Below, piece after piece: positions 42,855 to 51,104 of a stretch of DNA of 64,000 nucleotides; within the stretch, counting starts at the first letter, position 1, and the number at the start of each line of letters is the position of its first letter. Made by a program: the position numbers and the translations under genes. Source of the stretch: Pseudomonas sp. ACM7. GTDB lineage: Bacteria; Pseudomonadota; Gammaproteobacteria; Pseudomonadales; Pseudomonadaceae. The stretch spans positions 4,723,192 to 4,787,191 of the forward strand of contig NZ_CP024866.1 of assembly GCF_004136015.1 (NCBI RefSeq), written 5' to 3'. Below the pieces are notes generated by a model, which saw only the letters and a program-made list of their open reading frames with translations, made no database searches and was not told the DNA's origin.

Positions 42855-43271
42855 ATGCTTTTGAATATCGGAGAGCGCCTTAGAGAGGAGCGCGAACGGC
42901 TGGGTTACAGCCAATCTGCAATTGGGGCTGTCGGAGGGGTTAGGAAGCTTGCTCAATTGAAGTACGAACAAGGCGAAAGGTACCCCGGTGCGGACTACCT
43001 TGCTGCGCTCGCAAAGATCGGTGCAGATACGCTTTACATCGTTACCGGGGAGCGGTATGCAGGCTCGCTCACGGCGGATGAAATAGAGCTACTTGAGAAG
43101 TTCAGGTCCGCACCTCTAGCGGTGAAAGCGGCTGCTATCGCCGCTGTCACTGCCGGCTCTGTACCAGTCAAACAAACGTTCCACGGGAACGTGGGTCAGT
43201 CTGTTGCTGGCAATGTCACCAACAAGGCAGGCGTTACTTTCAATTTTGGTGATGTGAAATCCAAGGAGTAA
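42855..43271 (+). CDS. Phage repressor (XRE-type) with FHG-motif tail
   Basis: The 138-residue protein has an N-terminal XRE helix-turn-helix (IGERLREERERLGYSQSAIG) and dimer-type middle (ADYLAALAKIGADTLYIVTG), the form of C-type phage repressors that keep lysogeny. Its C-terminal tail (residues 109-130) carries FHGNVGQSVAGNVTN, a low-complexity motif also found in the next gene and related to one in the gene at 44517. It is divergent from the Ner-like gene; the next gene follows by three bases. Confidence 0.85.
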   Translation: MLLNIGERLREERERLGYSQSAIGAVGGVRKLAQLKYEQGERYPGADYLAALAKIGADTLYIVTGERYAGSLTADEIELLEKFRSAPLAVKAAAIAAVTAGSVPVKQTFHGNVGQSVAGNVTNKAGVTFNFGDVKSKE

Positions 43272-43274
43272 CCC

Positions 43275-43865
43275 ATGAGCCAGGATTTTCATGGTGATGT
43301 TGGCCAAGCGGCTGGGGGCGATATTAATAACTACGGCGTCAACATCCATCTCGTCGACAAGACAGAGACTCGTGGCCTTGTTTCTGCACAGCGCAAAGAG
43401 CTCCATCAGCTGCGCGCCAAGTGCGAGGAGCTAGGTGATGATCCCCGCGATGTCTGGCGTACAGTCCATGCGCAACTGGCAGTGACCTCCATATCTGAAA
43501 TCACAGCAGAGCAGTTCATTGATGCACGCAATGTGATGCAAATAAGGCTGGAGCGTTTGCAGGAAGAGGCTGATAAGCGTCGGCTGGTCGGAAAAGTTCT
43601 GCGTGCAGTGGCTGAAAAAGATGCGAAGGACGAGATGAACAATTTCTGTGAGTTGAGCTTCGGCCGGACTCAGCTCAATAATCTTCAGAAATCGCAGCTT
43701 CAACAAACATTAGAATTTGTTCAACACTTTCAACCGATGAGACAACCATACGCGCCTCAAATCATACCCAGAGAAATCTCGATCAGAGAGTTTTTGGTAA
43801 CGCATAAACAGATCGCTACCGTTTTGTTTTGTTTTGGCGTACTGGTTGGGGGGATTTGGTTTTGA
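43275..43865 (+). CDS. ORF6C-like membrane-anchored protein with FHG motif
   Basis: A 196-residue protein. Residues 5-21 carry FHGDVGQAAGGDINNYG, near-identical in opening to the repressor tail. The middle (ELHQLRAKCEELGDDPRDVW, VTSISEITAEQF) resembles the ORF6C domain of phage antirepressors. The C-terminus is one membrane span (QIATVLFCFGVLVGGIWF). It is expressed with the repressor and thus probably in the lysogen. Role unknown; candidates are control of lysogeny or exclusion of other phages. Confidence 0.7.
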   Translation: MSQDFHGDVGQAAGGDINNYGVNIHLVDKTETRGLVSAQRKELHQLRAKCEELGDDPRDVWRTVHAQLAVTSISEITAEQFIDARNVMQIRLERLQEEADKRRLVGKVLRAVAEKDAKDEMNNFCELSFGRTQLNNLQKSQLQQTLEFVQHFQPMRQPYAPQIIPREISIREFLVTHKQIATVLFCFGVLVGGIWF

Positions 43866-43922
43866 GGAAGCTTTCGAGTCTGGTCGAAAGTTAATAAGTT
43901 ATTCGTACAGGGAGCGTGGCTG

Positions 43923-44480
43923 ATGAAACAAATTTTAAGCGTGCTGGTTTTGGCGATGGCTGTAACTGCTCATGCGGAGCCTTTCAAGGGCGCGGGCCCA
44001 GAATCGTTTGAGCAAGCGACCAAGCAAATGAATGCCCTAAGTAAAGCCATGACTGATGGTGCTGCCATATTAAAGAGTGGTGATCTTGCTGCCGTTGGCG
44101 CTCATAGCAAGTACATTTCCTCGTTGGTGGATTCAGGTAAAAGTCAGTTCGGCAACACTATCTTTGAACCGCTAGGAAGCTGCTTCGCGGCGGGCAACTC
44201 CTCCCGCACCTGGTGGAGTGCGCAACTGGCTGCCGCTCACAACGGAGGTGTTGAAAAAGTCCCTGGTTCAATTAAAGGGGCTTTTGATGAATATCAGGAA
44301 AAGCGAGATGACTGCCTTCGCTCCGCCAATCCTGTGACTTCAGCGAAGGCGGATGCAGAAAGCGATGCAGATCTAAAGGGGAAAACTGGTGCTGGTCGGG
44401 AGTGCCTCACGGTGTTTACTGTTGATCCTGAGACCAGGGAAGTAGTCGAAAAGCCCAAACCGTCGCATTGCAAGGGTTGA
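43923..44480 (+). CDS. Exported hypothetical protein, 185 aa
   Basis: A clear signal peptide (MKQILSVLVLAMAVTAHAEP) predicts export to the periplasm. The mature part is helical with cysteines in GSCFAAG, RDDCLRS, RECLTVF and at the C-terminus (SHCKG), which could form two disulfides. The gene lies between two genes that carry FHG motifs and has the same orientation; function unknown. Confidence 0.7.
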   Translation: MKQILSVLVLAMAVTAHAEPFKGAGPESFEQATKQMNALSKAMTDGAAILKSGDLAAVGAHSKYISSLVDSGKSQFGNTIFEPLGSCFAAGNSSRTWWSAQLAAAHNGGVEKVPGSIKGAFDEYQEKRDDCLRSANPVTSAKADAESDADLKGKTGAGRECLTVFTVDPETREVVEKPKPSHCKG

Positions 44481-44516
44481 TGGAATTACTGAGAATAAAA
44501 GGAGCTTTGCAGAAAA

Positions 44517-45023
44517 ATGTTCGATGACCTGATGACAGACAAATGCTACGTAATTGACGAGAGTGGCAAGCGAACAGGCCCCTTCAAAACACTGTTCACT
44601 AGGCAAAACCAGATCCGTACATTTGATCAGAACCTGGATACTAAAGAAGGTGACACGCTTGTTCAGCCCCTGCCAAATGGTAAGGAGGTATTTTTCACGA
44701 TCACAGAAGTCAACTATGTGTCTGGCATGGATGAGGGAAGTTGGGTGGTTTCCTATCAGAGAGGTAGCGCTAAACCCAAGGAGCCACAGATCTCGAATCC
44801 TACCTATAACTTTCATGGTGCCAACAATGTTCAGATCGGCGATAACAACATCCAAAATATCCGCAGCGCAGTAGAAACGCTGGTGCATGGCATTAACAAT
44901 GCACAGGCTACGCCTCAAGAAAAAGAGATGGCCAAAGGGTTGTTGCGTACGTTTCTTGAAAACCCTACAACGTCTGCAGTACTGGGTGCTGCAACTTCCG
45001 GCTTAGTTGCACTGCTAGGCTAA
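44517..45023 (+). CDS. Protein with RHIM-like motif and hydrophobic C-terminus
   Basis: The 168-residue product has a beta-rich N-terminal part (residues 1-80). A motif region, YNFHGANNVQIGDNNIQN (97-114), contains FHG as in the two neighbouring proteins and the core VQIGDNN, which matches the [IV]-Q-[IV]-G core of RHIM amyloid motifs. The hydrophobic C-terminal helix (SAVLGAATSGLVALLG) could enter a membrane. Such layouts fit signalling effectors, but no function is known. It is last in the cluster, five bases before the first late dyad. Confidence 0.65.
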   Translation: MFDDLMTDKCYVIDESGKRTGPFKTLFTRQNQIRTFDQNLDTKEGDTLVQPLPNGKEVFFTITEVNYVSGMDEGSWVVSYQRGSAKPKEPQISNPTYNFHGANNVQIGDNNIQNIRSAVETLVHGINNAQATPQEKEMAKGLLRTFLENPTTSAVLGAATSGLVALLG

Positions 45024-45027
45024 CAAC

Positions 45028-45048
45028 CTCTTTAAACTCGATTAAAAG
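45028..45048 (+). promoter_or_regulatory. Late activator dyad 1 (lysis block)
   Basis: First of three perfect 21-bp copies containing TTTAAACTCGATTAAA, an inverted repeat TTTAA-N6-TTAAA. The half-site-N6-half-site layout matches that of Mu C/Mor binding sites. It stands 84 bases before the lysin gene. Confidence 0.75.
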
Positions 45049-45059
45049 CTCTCCTGTAC

Positions 45060-45083
45060 CACGCCGCCCATCATGGCGGCGTG
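45060..45083 (+). promoter_or_regulatory. Hairpin in the lysis-operon leader
   Basis: CACGCCGCC pairs perfectly with GGCGGCGTG across a CATCAT loop, between the late dyad and the lysin start. No T tract follows, so it is more likely a 5' RNA structure than a terminator. Confidence 0.5.
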
Positions 45084-45131
45084 TGTATTTCTGGCGTCCG
45101 AAACTGGCGGCGCCATTACAGGAGGCGTCCC

Positions 45132-45623
45132 ATGCGACCCGAATCCCCTCGCGGTATCCGCAACTTCAACCCCGGCAATATCCGCCACGCTAAAGGTGTG
45201 CGCTGGCAAGGTATGGCCGTCGCTCAGTCCGACACCAACTTCGTCCAGTACACAGCCACGCGCTGGGGTATCCGGGCCATTGCTCGCGTATTGATCACTT
45301 ACCAGGATAAACGTCTGGCTGCCGATGGCAGCCGCATCGACAGCGTGAGAGAGATCATCGAGCGCTGGGCGCCGGCCTCCGAAAACAACACCGAGGCCTA
45401 TGCGCTCACCGTGGCCCGTGCCCTTGGTATCGATCCTGATTACGAAGGTCTGGACGTCTATAACTTCGACACCATGCGAGCCCTGGTGCGAGCGATCATT
45501 CGCCATGAAAACGGACCCGGCCCGTTACCAGGTGGTCAGTGGTATGGCGACGCGATCATTGCTGACGGTCTGGCGCTGGCAGGTATCGAACGCGGCATCG
45601 TGCACGGTCAGGTGGCAGCATGA
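45132..45623 (+). CDS. Phage lysin (peptidoglycan hydrolase-like)
   Basis: The 163-residue protein opens RPESPRGIRNFNPGNIRHAK, a signature of phage muralytic/structural proteins, with later YDVYNFDTMRALVRAIIRHENG-like elements. It probably degrades peptidoglycan for lysis. AGGAGG precedes the ATG at 45132. It is the first gene of the lysis block and overlaps the holin-like gene by four bases. Confidence 0.78.
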   Translation: MRPESPRGIRNFNPGNIRHAKGVRWQGMAVAQSDTNFVQYTATRWGIRAIARVLITYQDKRLAADGSRIDSVREIIERWAPASENNTEAYALTVARALGIDPDYEGLDVYNFDTMRALVRAIIRHENGPGPLPGGQWYGDAIIADGLALAGIERGIVHGQVAA

Positions 45624-45838
45624 GACTGATCTGTGATTGGCGTTGCTGCTACAAACTCTACAGCGTCCAACTTGGCGTGTTGATCGCCTTGTTTGGCTTC
45701 GCTCAACTGGAGCTGCTGCCGTTGTGGCAGGCACAGCTTTCCCCAAGAGCCTACGCCGCGTTCAATAGTGGTCTGGGCTTGCTGCTCTTTTTCGTTCGCC
45801 TGATCAAACAAGGCCCTGATCAGGAGGTTCAGTCATGA
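45620..45838 (+). CDS. Holin-like membrane protein
   Basis: A 72-residue protein with two hydrophobic segments (LGVLIALFGFAQLELLPL and AAFNSGLGLLLFFVRLI) and a short charged tail. Size, hydrophobic layout and position between lysin and spanin suggest a holin or holin partner. Start overlaps the lysin stop (ATGA). Confidence 0.65.
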   Translation: MRLICDWRCCYKLYSVQLGVLIALFGFAQLELLPLWQAQLSPRAYAAFNSGLGLLLFFVRLIKQGPDQEVQS

Positions 45839-46047
45839 GATTGAATCTGTTTGGTCGAACCTTCGCCGCGCTGATGGCGGGGTTGATTGGGGCCTGGCGC
45901 TGGACCATTCCCACCGCAGCGGCTGGCAGCTGGATCAAGCCCACGATCATTCATCCTTCCCGTCACGGCAAGACCGGTATCGCAGCGGCAAAACGTCGTG
46001 CGCGTAAATCCCGCAACCGTATGAGGCATCACCATGGTCGTGCTTGA
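45835..46047 (+). CDS. Small basic protein in the lysis block, 70 aa
   Basis: An N-terminal hydrophobic stretch (FAALMAGLIGAWRWTIPTAAA) followed by a strongly basic tail (AAKRRARKSRNRMRHHHGRA). The charge suggests membrane or nucleic-acid contact. Function unknown; overlaps both neighbours, so translation is coupled. Confidence 0.6.
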   Translation: MRLNLFGRTFAALMAGLIGAWRWTIPTAAAGSWIKPTIIHPSRHGKTGIAAAKRRARKSRNRMRHHHGRA

Positions 46048-46636
46048 TCGGTTGCCGTCAGGGTTGGCGGTCGCCGCGCTGGCCTGCGTGCTCAGTGCCA
46101 CGGCGGCCGGCTCAATCGCCTATGGCGTCGGCTTTCGGTATGCCCAGGCCTTGGGCAAGTCCGAGCTGGAAACCCTCAAAACCAACCATGCGGAACAGGC
46201 GCTCGCCGCCGATTCCGCCAATCGCGTGCAACTCCTGCAGCAAATCACCCGTGCCACCGAAGCCGAGGCCCTGCTGTTCGACGCCTTCGACCGTTTTACC
46301 GAAGAAAAACGCCAGCTCCAGGAGCGCATCCCCCATGTCACGACCCAATACATTGCAGCGCCTGGCGCTGTTGCTAAGCCTATCCCTCGTTGCGTGTTCA
46401 CTGCTGGCTGGTTGCGCGACTACAACACCGCCCTCGGTGTGCCCACCTCAGGACAAGGCACCGCTGCCACGTCTTCTGAAAAAGCGGCCTGGCCCGCCAC
46501 CGGCACTGACACCGAGCTACTGGAAAGCGGCGTCACTCCGGCCGACATCCTTGCCCACGCCCAGGACTACGGCGTGTGGGCCCGATCCAACCTGGTCCAA
46601 CTCAATGCCCTGCTTGATCTCCAAGAAAAGGACTGA
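46034..46636 (+). CDS. Inner-membrane spanin (Rz-like)
   Basis: The 200-residue protein has one N-terminal membrane anchor (LAVAALACVLSATAAGSIAYG) followed by a coiled-coil periplasmic part (SELETLKTNHAEQALAADSA onward), as in Rz-type spanins. Spanins join the inner and outer membranes in the last lysis step. The partner Rz1 lies in another frame within its second half. Confidence 0.75.
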   Translation: MVVLDRLPSGLAVAALACVLSATAAGSIAYGVGFRYAQALGKSELETLKTNHAEQALAADSANRVQLLQQITRATEAEALLFDAFDRFTEEKRQLQERIPHVTTQYIAAPGAVAKPIPRCVFTAGWLRDYNTALGVPTSGQGTAATSSEKAAWPATGTDTELLESGVTPADILAHAQDYGVWARSNLVQLNALLDLQEKD

Positions 46637-46652
46637 CGCCCTATGGATGTAG
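46335..46652 (+). CDS. Outer-membrane spanin (Rz1-like lipoprotein), nested in Rz
   Basis: A 105-residue frame wholly overlapping the second half of the Rz gene. It begins MSRPNTLQRLALLLSLSL and has the lipobox LLAGC near residue 24-28, followed by a Pro-rich stretch (KRPGPPPALTPSYW) typical of Rz1. The overlap pattern is a hallmark of Rz/Rz1. It overlaps the start of the zinc-finger gene by ten bases. The C-terminal third may be only a by-product of the overlap. Confidence 0.75.
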   Translation: MSRPNTLQRLALLLSLSLVACSLLAGCATTTPPSVCPPQDKAPLPRLLKKRPGPPPALTPSYWKAASLRPTSLPTPRTTACGPDPTWSNSMPCLISKKRTDALWM

Positions 46653-46864
46653 CTGAACACGCTACAGAAGAAGACGACATCGAAGAGGCCGTATTGCGAG
46701 TCCGACATAGCGGATTGCAGCGGCGCTCGGGCCGTTCGGCCTATCGCTGCGAGGAATGCGGTGACGCCATTCCCGAAGACCGTCGCCAGGCGGAGCCTGG
46801 TACCGAACATTGTTTTGATTGCATAGACGCCTTGGAACACTTGGCCACGCGGGGTTTTGAATGA
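46643..46864 (+). CDS. DksA/TraR-type zinc-finger protein
   Basis: A 73-residue protein with a four-cysteine zinc finger: CEECG at residues 36-40 and CFDC at about 57-60. The coiled-coil-like N-terminal part is short and acidic. TraR/DksA proteins bind RNA polymerase in the secondary channel; phage members are short as here. It overlaps the DUF2730 gene. Confidence 0.85.
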   Translation: MDVAEHATEEDDIEEAVLRVRHSGLQRRSGRSAYRCEECGDAIPEDRRQAEPGTEHCFDCIDALEHLATRGFE

Positions 46865-47166
46865 ACTTGAACGAACTCAACTTCGGTTTCCAAACCGTGC
46901 AGTGGTTGATCCTCACGGTACTTGGTTTCTACACATGGCTGACCAAACGTCAGGCCGCCAGCGCTCAGGAGCTGCTGGAGCTGCGCACACGCATCGTTGC
47001 CCTGGAAGAACACGTCCGACACCTTCCAGACCAGACGGCCGTTACCGATCTGCTGGGCGACATGAAAGCCGTACGCGCCGAACTGTCGGGGGTCAAGGAA
47101 GCGCTCGGCCCTTTAGCTCGTTCGCTGGACCGGATCAATGATTACTTATTGCGAGAAAAAGCATGA
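46861..47166 (+). CDS. DUF2730 phage protein
   Basis: A 101-residue protein with one N-terminal membrane segment (TVQWLILTVLGFYTWLTKRQ) and a long helical tail with heptads (ELLELRTRIVALEEHVRHL). DUF2730 proteins are standard between lysis genes and the packaging genes of Mu-like phages. Function unknown. Four-base overlaps on both sides. Confidence 0.85.
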   Translation: MNLNELNFGFQTVQWLILTVLGFYTWLTKRQAASAQELLELRTRIVALEEHVRHLPDQTAVTDLLGDMKAVRAELSGVKEALGPLARSLDRINDYLLREKA

Positions 47167-47456
47167 CTCAATACGCCGATTTTATCCGCCAAGACGTTCG
47201 CCTGGTGATCCTGCGCCTACTGGTCGAGATGACGGCTTATCGCGCCAACAGTTCTGTGCTGACCATGGCGCTTGATAGCTATGGCCACACCCTCAGCCGT
47301 GACCAGGTGAAAACCGAGCTGCATTGGCTGGCTGAGCAAGGCGCTCTGACTGTTGCCGATGTCGGCCCGGTGCTGGTGGCCACACTCACTGAGCGTGGCC
47401 AAGACATTGCTGCGGGGCGCGCTCGCGTTCCTGGTATCAAACGGCCGGGGGCATAA
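47163..47456 (+). CDS. Mu-like phage winged-helix protein (VpaChn25_0724 family)
   Basis: The 97-residue protein opens MTQYADFIRQDVRLVILRLL and has the winged-helix form (LTMALDSYGHTLSRDQVKTE, LHWLAEQGALTVADVG) of this Mu-like family. It is located just before the small terminase, its usual place. Function unproven; DNA binding is likely. Confidence 0.82.
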   Translation: MTQYADFIRQDVRLVILRLLVEMTAYRANSSVLTMALDSYGHTLSRDQVKTELHWLAEQGALTVADVGPVLVATLTERGQDIAAGRARVPGIKRPGA

Positions 47457-47458
47457 CC

Positions 47459-48010
47459 ATGGCGGGCAAGTCATCCATCAACCGTCTGCCGCCGATGGTC
47501 AAGGCGTACATCCAGAAGCTGCTGCGTGAAGATCGCATGACGCTGGATGACATGCTCTCTGACATCCAGGCGCGCTTCCCCAATGAGAAAGCCCCCAGTC
47601 GTAGCGCGCTGGGTCGCTTCAAGATGGGGTTTGACCTGCTGACCGAAAAGGCCCGCCAGCATCGTGAGCAGGCGGAAGCGTTTGTTGGTGCGTTCGGTGA
47701 GGACTCCACCGACAAAACCGGCGCCTTGCTGGTCGAGGCAATATCGACCCTGGCTTACCAGGCCGCTATGGGGGCGCATGAAAAAGATGAGGTGACCACC
47801 AAGGAAGTTGCCGAGTTGGCGCGAGCGGCCAAGAACACCATGCAGGCTCGCACGTTGAGCATGAAGGAGCGTCAAGCTGCAGAACAGGCCGGACGTGATC
47901 GCCTGCTCCAGGAGCAAGCAACTGAGCTGGATAGCGCCGTTAAGGCCAAGGGCATGACCGAAGACCAGGCCATGTTCTGGCGCCAGAAATTCCTGGGCGT
48001 GAAGCAATGA
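47459..48010 (+). CDS. DUF3486 protein (Mu gp27-like, small terminase subunit)
   Basis: A 183-residue protein that opens SSINRLPPMVKAYIQKLLRE followed by MTLDDMLSDIQARFP, the start of the Mu gp27 family (DUF3486). This protein is thought to recognise phage DNA for packaging. Coiled-coil C-terminal region. It overlaps the large terminase gene by four bases. Confidence 0.88.
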   Translation: MAGKSSINRLPPMVKAYIQKLLREDRMTLDDMLSDIQARFPNEKAPSRSALGRFKMGFDLLTEKARQHREQAEAFVGAFGEDSTDKTGALLVEAISTLAYQAAMGAHEKDEVTTKEVAELARAAKNTMQARTLSMKERQAAEQAGRDRLLQEQATELDSAVKAKGMTEDQAMFWRQKFLGVKQ

Positions 48011-49611
48011 AACCCTCAGCCAGCACGCTACGTGTCATTGAATGGGATGAACTACCACCGAGCGTTCGGGAAATCCCCGAAGGATACAACCCGCTTATCG
48101 AAGGGATCTTAATGGCCCACCAGTCTGAATGGCTGGGCATCGATGCGCAGATCAAGCTTTGTGAAAAAGGCCGACGTACCGGCATCACCTTCGCCGAGGC
48201 ATTGGATTCGGTCATCACCGCTGCTTCGCAAAAATCTGCGGGCGGCATGGATTGTTTCTACATCGGCGACACCAAGGAAAAGGGCCTGGAGTTCATCGGC
48301 TACTGCGCCAAGTTCAGCCGGGTGATGGCCGAGGCTCAGGCGTCGGGCGTCAGCGAGATCGAGGAGTTTCTGTTCGACGACCAGGACGAAGCGGGCAACA
48401 CCCGGCAGATCAATGCCTACCGTATCCGCTACGCGTCGGGCTTCAAGATCGTCGCCTTGTCCAGCAACCCGGCTGGCGTGCGTGGTTTGCAGGGTAAGGT
48501 CATCATCGACGAAGCCGCGTTTCACCGTGACGTGTCTGCCGTGCTGGATGCCGCCACGGCGCTGCTGATTTGGGGCGGCCGGATCGTCATCATCAGTACC
48601 CACAACGGCAAGGGCAATCCGTTCAACCAAATGGTCAACGATATCCGGGAAGAACGCTACGGCGACAGCGCCGAAGTCTACCGGGCCACCTTTGACGATG
48701 CCGTTGCCAATGGTTTGTATGAGCGGGTGTGCTTCATGGCCGGCAAGGTGGCCACTGCGGAAGAAAAGGAAGCCTGGTACAAGAAGATCCGCAACGCTTA
48801 CGGCCCACGGAAGGCGCAGATGCGCGAAGAGCTGGACGCCGTTCCCCGCGATGGCAACGGCGTATGCATTCCTGGTGTGTGGATCGAGGACGCCATGCGC
48901 GCAGGTCGGACGGTGTTACGTCTCGCGCTGGACGATGATTTTACGCTGCAGTCGCTTGCCCGCCGTGAAGCGTACGTCGATGACTGGATTGAACGCTATC
49001 TCGCGCCACTGGTGCAGGCGCTGACGCCCGAACTTCGGCATTACCTGGGCATGGACTATGCGCGTCATCGGGACTTTTCGGTCATCTGCCCGATGTCCGT
49101 CGACCAGTCTCGGCACCGCGACGTGCCCTTCGTGGTGGAAATGCACAAGGTGCCATACCGTCAACAGAAGCAGATCGTGCTTTACATCCTGCGCCGACTG
49201 CCGCGCTTTGTCGGTGCGGCTTTCGACGCCACGGGTAGCGGTGAAACCCTCGCCGAGGAAATAGCGGATGAACTTGGCCATGACCGCATTCAACAAGTGA
49301 AACTCAGTCGTGCTTGGTACGGCGCCTGGATGCCGAGGTTCATCCAGCTCTTTGAGGACGGCACGATCACCATCCCTCAGGATGATTCGCTGCAGCAAGA
49401 CGTTCGCTCGATTGAGATGGTCGAGGGCATTCCTCAGATTGTTAAAGCCCGCTCGCAAGACCTCAAAGACCCGGATCTCTACCGTCACGGTGACTTCGCA
49501 GGCGCTGGTTCATTGGCCAACTTCGCAACACTGGAGAGCGATGCAGGACCGGTCTCCGTTAAATCCCGTCGTCCACGTCAGGGCGCCCGTATGACTCAGG
49601 GGTACGCATGA
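48007..49611 (+). CDS. Terminase large subunit (Mu gp28-like)
   Basis: The 534-residue packaging motor has an N-terminal ATPase and a C-terminal nuclease. The Walker A loop appears as KGRRTGITFAEA near residue 55, Walker B as KVIIDEAAFH near 166; nuclease acidic residues are in MDYARHRDF and FDATGSGETLAEE. It cuts and pumps DNA into the head. It overlaps small terminase and portal genes by four bases each. Confidence 0.92.
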   Translation: MKPSASTLRVIEWDELPPSVREIPEGYNPLIEGILMAHQSEWLGIDAQIKLCEKGRRTGITFAEALDSVITAASQKSAGGMDCFYIGDTKEKGLEFIGYCAKFSRVMAEAQASGVSEIEEFLFDDQDEAGNTRQINAYRIRYASGFKIVALSSNPAGVRGLQGKVIIDEAAFHRDVSAVLDAATALLIWGGRIVIISTHNGKGNPFNQMVNDIREERYGDSAEVYRATFDDAVANGLYERVCFMAGKVATAEEKEAWYKKIRNAYGPRKAQMREELDAVPRDGNGVCIPGVWIEDAMRAGRTVLRLALDDDFTLQSLARREAYVDDWIERYLAPLVQALTPELRHYLGMDYARHRDFSVICPMSVDQSRHRDVPFVVEMHKVPYRQQKQIVLYILRRLPRFVGAAFDATGSGETLAEEIADELGHDRIQQVKLSRAWYGAWMPRFIQLFEDGTITIPQDDSLQQDVRSIEMVEGIPQIVKARSQDLKDPDLYRHGDFAGAGSLANFATLESDAGPVSVKSRRPRQGARMTQGYA

Positions 49612-51104
49612 AAAGTAAAGGTGTGTGGGTTACCCCCACCGAGTTCGTCAACTTCGCCGAGCCGAAGCGTGACAAGGGGTTGACCGACCATATCGCCAGC
49701 CGAGCCCGTAGCTTTGACGCTCAGGCGCTCGGCATGTACCTGCCGAACCCCGACCCAATCCTCAAAGCCCAAGGCAAAGACATCACGGTCTATCGCGACC
49801 TTCGCAGCTCGGCCCTTGTCGGCGGCAACATCCGCCGCCGCAAGTCGTCGGTGCTCGCCCTGGAGCGAGATCTGAAGCGTGGCGATGCGCCCGTTCGGGT
49901 CGAGCGCTTCATTCGTGATTGGCTGACCGACCTTGATCTTGATCGAATCATCCGCGAGATGCTGGATGCACCGTTGTTCGGGTTTCAACCCATTGAACTG
50001 ATGTGGCGTCCTGTGGGGCTCAACCTTGTTCCTGAGGATCTGCTGGGCAAGCCCGCTGAGTGGTTCCTGTATGACCAGGACAACAACCTGCGTTTCCGTG
50101 CACGCGATGCAGGCTTGACCGGTGAGCTGTGCAATCCGCAACGCTTTGTCGTGGCCCGCCAGGATGCGACCTACAACAACCCGTATGGCTTCGCTGATCT
50201 GTCCATGTGCTTCTGGCCAGTGATCTTCATGAAAGGCGGGCTGAAATTCTGGGTCCAGTTCACTGAGAAGTACGGCTCGCCTTGGGTGATTGGCAAGCAT
50301 CCGCGTGGCGCCACCTCAGGTGAAACTGATCTGCTGCTCGACAGCCTGGAGGCAATGGTCCAGGACGCGGTTGCCGCGATCCCGAATGACTCTAGCGTTG
50401 AGATTGTCGAAGCCGCAGGCAAGGCTGGCAGCGCCGAGGTCTATCGTGAGCTGCTGGTTTATTGCCGCAGTGAGATCAACGTTGGACTGCTGGGGCAGAA
50501 CCAAACCACCGAGGCGAGCAGCAACAAGGCCAGCGCGACGGCAGGTTTGGAAGTTGTCCGCGAGATCCGTGATGGTGACAAGGGCATTGTCGCCGCGACC
50601 ATGAACGCGATCATTCGACGAATCGTCGATCTGAACTTTGGCGAAAACGTCGCGGCACCGATGTACGAATTGTGGGAACAGGAAGAGATCGACAAAACCC
50701 AGGCCGACCGCGATAAATCGCTGAGCGAGTCGGGGGTGAAATTCACACCGCAGTATTGGAAGCGCACCTACAACCTGCAGGACGGTGACCTGGACGAAAC
50801 AGCAGCACCAGCTGAGTCATCGGAGTTTGCCGAGTCCACGTTGAAACCCATCCTCGACCAGGTGGCGCTCGACCAGGTCATCAACAATCTACCTGCCGAT
50901 CTGCTCCAGAATCAGAGCGAACAGATCATTGCTCCGGTGATCGAGGCGTTGTTGCGAGCGCGCTCTGATACCGAAGCCCTCGGCCTTCTGGCCGAAGCGT
51001 TCCCGCAGATGGATGACCAGGCACTTCAGGAAAACCTCACACGGCTGCTATTCGTGGCGGACATCTGGGGCCGCTTGAATGCCAGTGCGGATCGGGTGGA
51101 CTGA
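49608..51104 (+). CDS. Portal protein (DUF935, Mu gp29-like)
   Basis: The 498-residue protein has the DUF935 portal pattern (RVERFIRDWLTDLDLDRIIR, FGFQPIELMWRP, LLGQNQTTEASSNKASA). The portal ring is the DNA gate at the head vertex. TGATG joins it to the next gene. Confidence 0.92.
   Translation: MKSKGVWVTPTEFVNFAEPKRDKGLTDHIASRARSFDAQALGMYLPNPDPILKAQGKDITVYRDLRSSALVGGNIRRRKSSVLALERDLKRGDAPVRVERFIRDWLTDLDLDRIIREMLDAPLFGFQPIELMWRPVGLNLVPEDLLGKPAEWFLYDQDNNLRFRARDAGLTGELCNPQRFVVARQDATYNNPYGFADLSMCFWPVIFMKGGLKFWVQFTEKYGSPWVIGKHPRGATSGETDLLLDSLEAMVQDAVAAIPNDSSVEIVEAAGKAGSAEVYRELLVYCRSEINVGLLGQNQTTEASSNKASATAGLEVVREIRDGDKGIVAATMNAIIRRIVDLNFGENVAAPMYELWEQEEIDKTQADRDKSLSESGVKFTPQYWKRTYNLQDGDLDETAAPAESSEFAESTLKPILDQVALDQVINNLPADLLQNQSEQIIAPVIEALLRARSDTEALGLLAEAFPQMDDQALQENLTRLLFVADIWGRLNASADRVD

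Noticed and set aside
44373..44918. A leftward 181-codon frame opposite the RHIM-like gene
   Set aside because: It covers parts of two plus-strand genes with good starts and shows no recognisable domain.
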